A stretch of 9,530 bases of DNA from Planctomycetota bacterium (GTDB lineage Bacteria > Planctomycetota > Planctomycetia > Isosphaerales > Isosphaeraceae). Of the stretch, positions 5,083 to 9,530 are shown piece after piece (within the stretch, counting starts at the first letter, position 1; the number at the start of each line of letters is the position of its first letter). The translations under genes were made by a program, and so were the position numbers. The notes beneath the pieces are model-generated. The model ran no database searches, was not told where the DNA came from, and saw only the letters and a program-made list of their open reading frames with translations. The DNA lies in NCBI GenBank assembly GCA_021807585.1, contig JAKBCQ010000047.1, forward strand, positions 1-9,530. Direction: 5' to 3'.

Positions 5083-7830
5083 GTGACGACGCTACAACAC
5101 GAATCGAAATCGACTCCTGTCGGCGGGACGGGAGGGGTGCGAGTCGAGCGGTCGGCTTCTCCGGCTCGGGTCGTCGCGGCGATCTTCAAGCGGGATTTGA
5201 TCCGTTATTTCAGTAATCCCGCGGGATATGTGTTTATCACAATTTTCGTTTTTGTCAGTTCGTTGGCGGCGTTTTGGCGGCAGGCGTTTTTCACGCGGAA
5301 TTTGGCGAATTTCGACCTGCTCAACGAGTGGATTCCGTACTTGCTGTTGTTGTTTATCCCGGCGGTCACGATGGCGACCTGGGCCGAGGAACGAAGGCAG
5401 GGGACCGACGAGTTGTTGCTCACGCTGCCTGCGCGGGACGTCGAGGTGGTCGTCGGGAAATATCTCGCATGTCTCGGCATATATTCGGTCGCTTTGGCGT
5501 TTATGCTAAGTCATTTAATTGTTTTACGCATGTTGGGTCGTTTTGATTTGGGGGTGGTGTTTGCGACGTATCTCGGTTACTGGTTGACCGGGGCGATGAT
5601 GATCGCGATCGGGATGACGGCTTCGATGTTATCGTCGAACGCGACGATCGCGTTTATTTTGGGGGCGTTGTTCTGCGCCGCGCCGGTGTTTTTGCAGGAC
5701 GCGGGGGTGTGGGCCGGGGACGACGTGCGGCGCGCGTTCGAGGATCTGTCGGTGCGAGCGCAGTTTCACGACCTGGGAACGGGGGTGATTCCGCTTTCGT
5801 CGGTTTGTTATTTCGTCGCGGCGACGGTTTTGATGCTTTATGTGAACATTGTTTTGTTAGGAAGGCGGCATTGGGCCGGGGGCGAGAAGACGATCGATCA
5901 CTGGACGCATTCTTTGTTGCGGATCGGCTCGCTCGCGGTCGCGCTTTTTAGTTTGAGCGCGATTGTCGGCGGGATCGGCCCGCGGATCGACGTCACCCAA
6001 GAAGGCTTGCACACGCTTTCACCCGAGTCCAAATCGATCGTCAAGAAGATTCCCGATGATCGGCCGATTTTCATTCAAGCATATTTTAGTCCCGATGTGC
6101 CGCGCGAGTACGTTTCGGTGAAAGAGGATTTGATCAATACTCTCAAAGAATTCGCGTCGCTCGCGGGGAAACGCGTGCGGTTGAATTTGATCGAAACCGA
6201 GTTGTACTCGAACGAGGCGCGTGATGCGCAGAAGCGATTTAATATCGTACCGAGGCGGGTGGTCGTCGGCGAAGACGCCAAGCAGGCGACCGACGAAATC
6301 GTCCTGGGAGTCGCGTTTCGATCGGGCGCCGAGGAGATTGTGATTCCGTTCTTTGACCGCGGTTTGTCGGTTGAATACGAGCTGGCGCGGTCGATTCGCG
6401 TCGTTTCGCGCGAGGCGAGGCGGAAGTTGGGAGTTCTCGAAACCGACGCCAAGCTTTTGGGAGGCTTTGATTTCCGGTCGATGAATCAATCTCCCGAATG
6501 GCCTTTGGTCACCGAACTCAAAAAGCAATACAACGTTTCGAGCGTTTCGCCCGATTCGGCGTTTCCCGGCGATCTCGACGTTCTCCTTGTGGCTCAGCCG
6601 TCGTCGCTGACGCAAAAGCAGATTGATTCGCTTACCACATACGTGAGGAACGGTCATCCAACGGTGATGTTCATGGATCCGTTTCCGGCGACTCGCTACC
6701 AGCTTTCTCCCGAGATCCCCCGGCAAAATCCGGGCGGAATGTTCGGCGGCGGCCCTCCCCCCGAGCCCAAAGGCGACTTAACGGGTTTGCTTCGGGTTCT
6801 CGGCGTCGACTGGCCGACGAATCAAGTCGTGTGGAATCCTTTTAATCCTCATCCGCTGATGGAATTCCCCCGCGAGTTCGTTTTTATCACGAATTCTTCG
6901 GGAGACGCCGATACGCGACCGTTCAATCCCAAGCAGAGCGCCGTTTCGGGTCTGCAAGAGTTGGCGATGCTATTCCCCGGCTATTTTCGACCCAGGGGGG
7001 GGGCGGGACCCGATTTCATCCCGCTCGTCGAGACGAACGACTCCGGCGGAGTGATTGAGTGGAACGATTTGATCAGCCGCAATATCCTGGGGATGGCGCT
7101 CAATCCCGACCGCGCGTATATTCCGTCGAATCGCGGCTACTCGCTCGCGGTTCGAATCAAAGGAACCGCGATCGACGATGAACAGCCGAAATCGAAAGAC
7201 GCCAAATCGGCGAACGCCCCCAAAGCCGAAATTCGCGCGATCTTGATCGGCGATCTCGACATGATCTCCGACGAGATGTTCGAGCTGCGCCGTCAAGGTA
7301 ACGAGATCTTTGATTTTGATAATATCGCGATGGTGCTTAATTGTGTCGACGTTTTGGCCGGAGACGAAGCGTACGTTTCATTGCGCAAGCATCGGCCGAA
7401 ACATCGGACGCTCGAGGAGCTCGAGAAGCAAACCCGCGTATTTGTCGAGGCGAGCCAGAAGAACGTCGTCAAGGCCGAGGACGAGGCGAAGCGACAGATT
7501 TCGCTCGCGCAGAAGCGACTCGACGACAAAGTGGCGCAGGTGCGAGCGAGCAAGGACGACCCGCGAACCAAGGAAATCATGCTCGACGAGATGCAGCGGA
7601 CCGAGAATCAGCGCTTGACCGTTGAAAAGGCCAAGATCGAAGACGATAAGCGGAAGGCGATTCTTGATAGCAAACACGAGATGGAACGAGCGATCCGTGC
7701 GATCCAGTTCCGGATTCGGCTCGCCGCGATCGGCCTTCCTCCCCTCCCCGCGTTCATGCTCGGGCTGATCGTGCTCGTGATCCGGCTGAAACGCGAATAT
7801 ATCGGAGTCGATCCCGGTCGACTCGTGTGA
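5083..7830 (+). CDS. GldF-like ABC-2 permease fused to GldG-like auxiliary domain
   Basis: Membrane subunit of the ABC system joining two proteins that are separate in gliding Bacteroidetes. Residues 1-30 are a polar cytoplasmic lead. About 48-260 is an ABC-2 permease with six predicted helices (near 48-68, 83-103, 127-150, 157-182, 186-206, 237-259) and the loop Trp-Ala-Glu-Glu-Arg-Arg-Gln-Gly-Thr-Asp-Glu-Leu-Leu at 100-112, typical of this permease type. A seventh helix (281-300) leads to the GldG-like periplasmic region (about 305-760), which begins with Thr-Leu-Ser-Pro-Glu-Ser (311-316) and ends near Gly-Asp-Leu-Asp-Met-Ile (723-728). A Gly/Pro-rich loop occurs at 549-563. Then comes a long charged coiled-coil stretch (775-875), a last helix (879-901) and a short cytoplasmic tail. 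The start GTG is 9 nt after GAGGG; an in-frame TGA at 5065-5067 rules out any earlier start. The cargo is unknown. A run of nine G at 6995-7003 lies in the coding sequence. Confidence 0.92.
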   Translation: MTTLQHESKSTPVGGTGGVRVERSASPARVVAAIFKRDLIRYFSNPAGYVFITIFVFVSSLAAFWRQAFFTRNLANFDLLNEWIPYLLLLFIPAVTMATWAEERRQGTDELLLTLPARDVEVVVGKYLACLGIYSVALAFMLSHLIVLRMLGRFDLGVVFATYLGYWLTGAMMIAIGMTASMLSSNATIAFILGALFCAAPVFLQDAGVWAGDDVRRAFEDLSVRAQFHDLGTGVIPLSSVCYFVAATVLMLYVNIVLLGRRHWAGGEKTIDHWTHSLLRIGSLAVALFSLSAIVGGIGPRIDVTQEGLHTLSPESKSIVKKIPDDRPIFIQAYFSPDVPREYVSVKEDLINTLKEFASLAGKRVRLNLIETELYSNEARDAQKRFNIVPRRVVVGEDAKQATDEIVLGVAFRSGAEEIVIPFFDRGLSVEYELARSIRVVSREARRKLGVLETDAKLLGGFDFRSMNQSPEWPLVTELKKQYNVSSVSPDSAFPGDLDVLLVAQPSSLTQKQIDSLTTYVRNGHPTVMFMDPFPATRYQLSPEIPRQNPGGMFGGGPPPEPKGDLTGLLRVLGVDWPTNQVVWNPFNPHPLMEFPREFVFITNSSGDADTRPFNPKQSAVSGLQELAMLFPGYFRPRGGAGPDFIPLVETNDSGGVIEWNDLISRNILGMALNPDRAYIPSNRGYSLAVRIKGTAIDDEQPKSKDAKSANAPKAEIRAILIGDLDMISDEMFELRRQGNEIFDFDNIAMVLNCVDVLAGDEAYVSLRKHRPKHRTLEELEKQTRVFVEASQKNVVKAEDEAKRQISLAQKRLDDKVAQVRASKDDPRTKEIMLDEMQRTENQRLTVEKAKIEDDKRKAILDSKHEMERAIRAIQFRIRLAAIGLPPLPAFMLGLIVLVIRLKREYIGVDPGRLV

Positions 7831-7855
7831 TCCAACAAGACGAGGATTCCCCTGT

Positions 7856-7890
7856 GATCGATCGCCGACGCGGCGACGCGGCGATCGATC
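7856..7890 (+). repeat. 12-bp perfect GC-rich hairpin between operon genes
   Basis: GATCGATCGCCG at 7856-7867 and its exact reverse complement at 7879-7890 enclose an 11-nt loop. It lies in the 91-bp gap between the permease fusion and the DUF4340-like gene, ending 20 nt before the downstream ribosome binding site. Only a weak T-rich stretch follows (7902-7908), so it is not a good terminator. It may instead be a processing or stability element, a partial attenuator that lowers expression of the last gene, or a protein-binding dyad. Confidence 0.6.
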
Positions 7891-7910
7891 GACGGATTCG
7901 GTTTGATTGA

Positions 7911-7916
7911 AGAGGA
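7911..7916 (+). promoter_or_regulatory. ribosome binding site that sets the DUF4340-like start
   Basis: AGAGGA lies 5 nt before the ATG at 7922. The in-frame TTG at 7907, which would add five residues, lies upstream of this site and has no such site of its own, so ATG 7922 is preferred. Confidence 0.6.
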
Positions 7917-7921
7917 TAACG

Positions 7922-9439
7922 ATGAACATATCCAGCGAGATGAAAAAAACTTTGGTTTTCGTCGCGGTCGCGTTCGTTTTGGCGGCCGGGGCGGTTTATA
8001 CCAGGGCGCCCGTGCGGTACAAGCCGACGGGAGATTTCGGCCTTCAGGGGGAAAAATTCTTCCCCGAGTTCAAGGATCCGCTCGAATGCACGTCGCTCGA
8101 GGTCGTCGGGCTTGATCCCGATACGTCTTCGCCTCTCGCGTTCAAGGTAATGCTGAAGGACGGCAAATGGGTGATTCCCTCGCATTACAATTATCCAGCC
8201 GACGCCAAGGAACGGCTCGCCAAAACCGCGTCGGGGATCGTCGACCTCGCCCGCGACGTGCTCGTATCGGATCGAACCGCGGATTACGATAGCTTGGGGG
8301 TTTCCGATCCAACCGATATGAAATCGTATAACGCCAAAGGAACCGGCAAGCGCGTGACGCTGCGCGACAAGACCGATCGGATCCTCGCCGATTTTATCAT
8401 TGGAGACGAAGTCGTCGATCGCGCCGGGATGCGCTATGTGCGCGTACCGGGCGAAAAGATGACATATGCGGTGAAGGCCGACGTCGATTTATCGACACGA
8501 TTTTCGGATTGGATCGAGACGAACTTGCTCAAGCTCGATTCGGCGAAGATTCGTCGCGTGACGTTCGTCAATCACAAGGTTGATCCCGAGCGACGAACGA
8601 TCACGCGCGGCGAAACGCTGACGATCGAACGATCCGACGCGAACGCTCCCTGGAAACTTGACAAGCTCGCCGATGGGCAAGAGCTTAATTCCGATACGAT
8701 CAACTCGCTTGTCGGCGCGCTTTCCGATCTGAAAATTTCGGGAGTGAGGCCCAAACCCGAAGCGCTGACGCGCGATCTCAAAAGCGGCGAGGGGATCTCG
8801 CTCGATCCCGCCACTCGCGTCTCGCTCTCCGAAAAAGGCTTTTATCTCTTGAAAGATCAGTTGCTTTCGAATCAGGGAGACGTGATCGTCGAATGTGAAG
8901 ACGGAGCGCAGTACACGCTCCGATTCGGCGAGGTGAGCTTCGCCCGCGGCGAGGCGCTCAGTTCGGGTAAGGAGGCGAAGGATCAGAAAAAATCCGACGA
9001 TCCCAAATCAAAAAATGAAGGAGCGATTGAAAGCCGATATCTCTTCGCGACGATCGCGTTTTTCCCCGAATTGCTTCCTCCTCCCGCCGATAAAAGCGGC
9101 GATACGGTTTCGCTTCCCGACGAGCCGTTTTTGCTCGCCCAGGGAGATCCCAAACGCGTCGCCGACGAAAAGCGAATTGACGACGAACGTAAGAAGAAAG
9201 CCGACGAGAAAAAGAAACGAATCGACGAGGCGAAGAAGGGGATCGAAGAACGCTCGGATCGGTTCGCTCCGTGGTATTATCTTGTTCCCGGCGATGCGTT
9301 CCGCAACATCGTCCTTGATCGCTCGGCGCTTACCAAGCCCAAGGAGAAATTGTCTCCCACGGGAGCGACGGGCGGTCCCGAAGTCGGCCTTCCTCCCGGG
9401 ATCAACCCCGTCCCCGACGCGCTTTTGAACCCGAAGTGA
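7922..9439 (+). CDS. membrane-anchored DUF4340-like protein of the ABC cassette
   Basis: Likely periplasmic accessory protein of the GldA/GldFG-type ABC system; DUF4340 proteins are commonly encoded directly after GldG-like genes, and their biochemical role is not known to me. The 505-residue chain starts with a short cytoplasmic segment and one hydrophobic helix (about 9-26) that would act as an uncleaved anchor or signal. The rest is soluble and built from beta-rich repeating units, as in this family: Asp-Gly-Lys-Trp-Val-Ile at 80-85, a second such strand near 239-246 (Asp-Ala-Asn-Ala-Pro-Trp-Lys-Leu), and Leu-Gly-Val-Ser-Asp-Pro at 125-130. Two highly charged Lys/Glu/Asp inserts are present, at about 349-366 and 408-446, the latter probably helical or coiled coil. 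The end (Phe-Ala-Pro-Trp-Tyr-Tyr near 448, then a Pro/Gly-rich tail) matches what I recall of planctomycete members. An in-frame TTG at 7907 is less likely as the start. Confidence 0.85.
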   Translation: MNISSEMKKTLVFVAVAFVLAAGAVYTRAPVRYKPTGDFGLQGEKFFPEFKDPLECTSLEVVGLDPDTSSPLAFKVMLKDGKWVIPSHYNYPADAKERLAKTASGIVDLARDVLVSDRTADYDSLGVSDPTDMKSYNAKGTGKRVTLRDKTDRILADFIIGDEVVDRAGMRYVRVPGEKMTYAVKADVDLSTRFSDWIETNLLKLDSAKIRRVTFVNHKVDPERRTITRGETLTIERSDANAPWKLDKLADGQELNSDTINSLVGALSDLKISGVRPKPEALTRDLKSGEGISLDPATRVSLSEKGFYLLKDQLLSNQGDVIVECEDGAQYTLRFGEVSFARGEALSSGKEAKDQKKSDDPKSKNEGAIESRYLFATIAFFPELLPPPADKSGDTVSLPDEPFLLAQGDPKRVADEKRIDDERKKKADEKKKRIDEAKKGIEERSDRFAPWYYLVPGDAFRNIVLDRSALTKPKEKLSPTGATGGPEVGLPPGINPVPDALLNPK

Positions 9440-9462
9440 TCGCGATAATTTGATTCAAAACA

Positions 9463-9512
9463 AACAATCCGTCAAGTCGAGCGAATCGGCTTAACGGATT
9501 GTTATGTTATGG
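9463..9512 (+). terminator. stem-loop terminator after the ABC operon
   Basis: AACAATCCGT at 9463-9472 pairs perfectly with ACGGATTGTT at 9494-9503; after one mismatch three more pairs (AAG with CTT) extend the stem inward. The 3' flank TATGTTAT is T-rich but not a pure T run, and the 5' flank is A-rich, so it could stop transcription from either side. It begins 23 bp after the stop codon of the last gene, where an operon terminator is expected. Confidence 0.6.
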
Positions 9513-9530
9513 AATGTAAAAATCGAGCGA

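Noticed and set aside
6019..6726. A 235-codon open frame antisense to the GldG-like domain
   Set aside because: It lies wholly inside a convincing gene, is Arg/His-rich and shows no recognisable motif.
7378..7929. A 183-codon open frame antisense to the coiled coil and the following spacer
   Set aside because: Long antisense frames are expected opposite Lys/Glu/Arg-rich GC-biased coding sequence; no ribosome site or motif supports it.
1..9530. Mobile element, CRISPR, toxin-antitoxin or defence system
   Set aside because: No transposase, integrase, terminal repeats, spaced direct repeat array or defence-type domain is visible; the genes have uniform composition and ordinary chromosomal roles.

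Overview
The window looks like a piece of a planctomycete chromosome, most likely from the Isosphaeraceae or a close relative. The base composition is moderately GC-rich. The ECF sigma factor has the planctomycete-type N-terminus (Leu-Leu-x-Arg-Phe, then an Arg-Tyr-Ala-Pro-Met-Val block) fused to a transmembrane segment and a long extra-cytoplasmic tail. The Gld-type ABC cassette ends in a DUF4340-like protein, an arrangement I associate with planctomycetes. The assignment rests on recognising protein families, not on a database search.

Layout. (1) Positions 1-507, plus strand: the 3' part of a MutT/Nudix-like phosphoesterase gene, probably cut by the left edge. (2) 385-1746, minus strand: an exported alpha/beta-hydrolase (lipase/esterase type). 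Its disordered C-terminal tail runs 123 bp antisense into the Nudix gene. (3) 1747-2101: a non-coding gap, AT-rich near its right end. (4) 2102-3796, minus strand: a 564-residue ECF sigma factor with a membrane-anchored C-terminal extension. (5) 3797-4190: a divergent intergenic region with a plausible sigma70-type promoter for the rightward operon and two perfect or near-perfect dyads. (6) 4191-9439, plus strand: a three-gene cassette made of an ABC ATPase (GldA/NosF type), a 915-residue fusion of an ABC-2 permease (GldF-like) with a GldG-like auxiliary domain, and a membrane-anchored DUF4340-like protein. Both spacers between these genes contain hairpins built from the hexamer CGATCG. (7) 9440-9530: a strong terminator-like stem-loop, then nothing.

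How the genes work together. The three rightward genes most likely form one membrane complex. The ATPase energises the six-helix permease part. The GldG-like domain and the DUF4340-like protein form a large periplasmic assembly anchored by single helices. The cargo is unknown: homologues occur in gliding Bacteroidetes, but similar cassettes occur in bacteria not known to glide. The divergent, membrane-tethered sigma factor could sense an envelope signal and may control itself or the ABC operon, but this is inference from gene order only.

Most unusual points: the membrane-anchored sigma factor facing an envelope ABC operon; the single-chain GldF-GldG fusion with a long charged coiled coil before its last helix; a 12-bp perfect GC-rich hairpin just upstream of the DUF4340-like gene; and a very high density of the palindrome CGATCG across the whole window. 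I saw no tRNA, rRNA, CRISPR array, insertion sequence or obvious phage gene.
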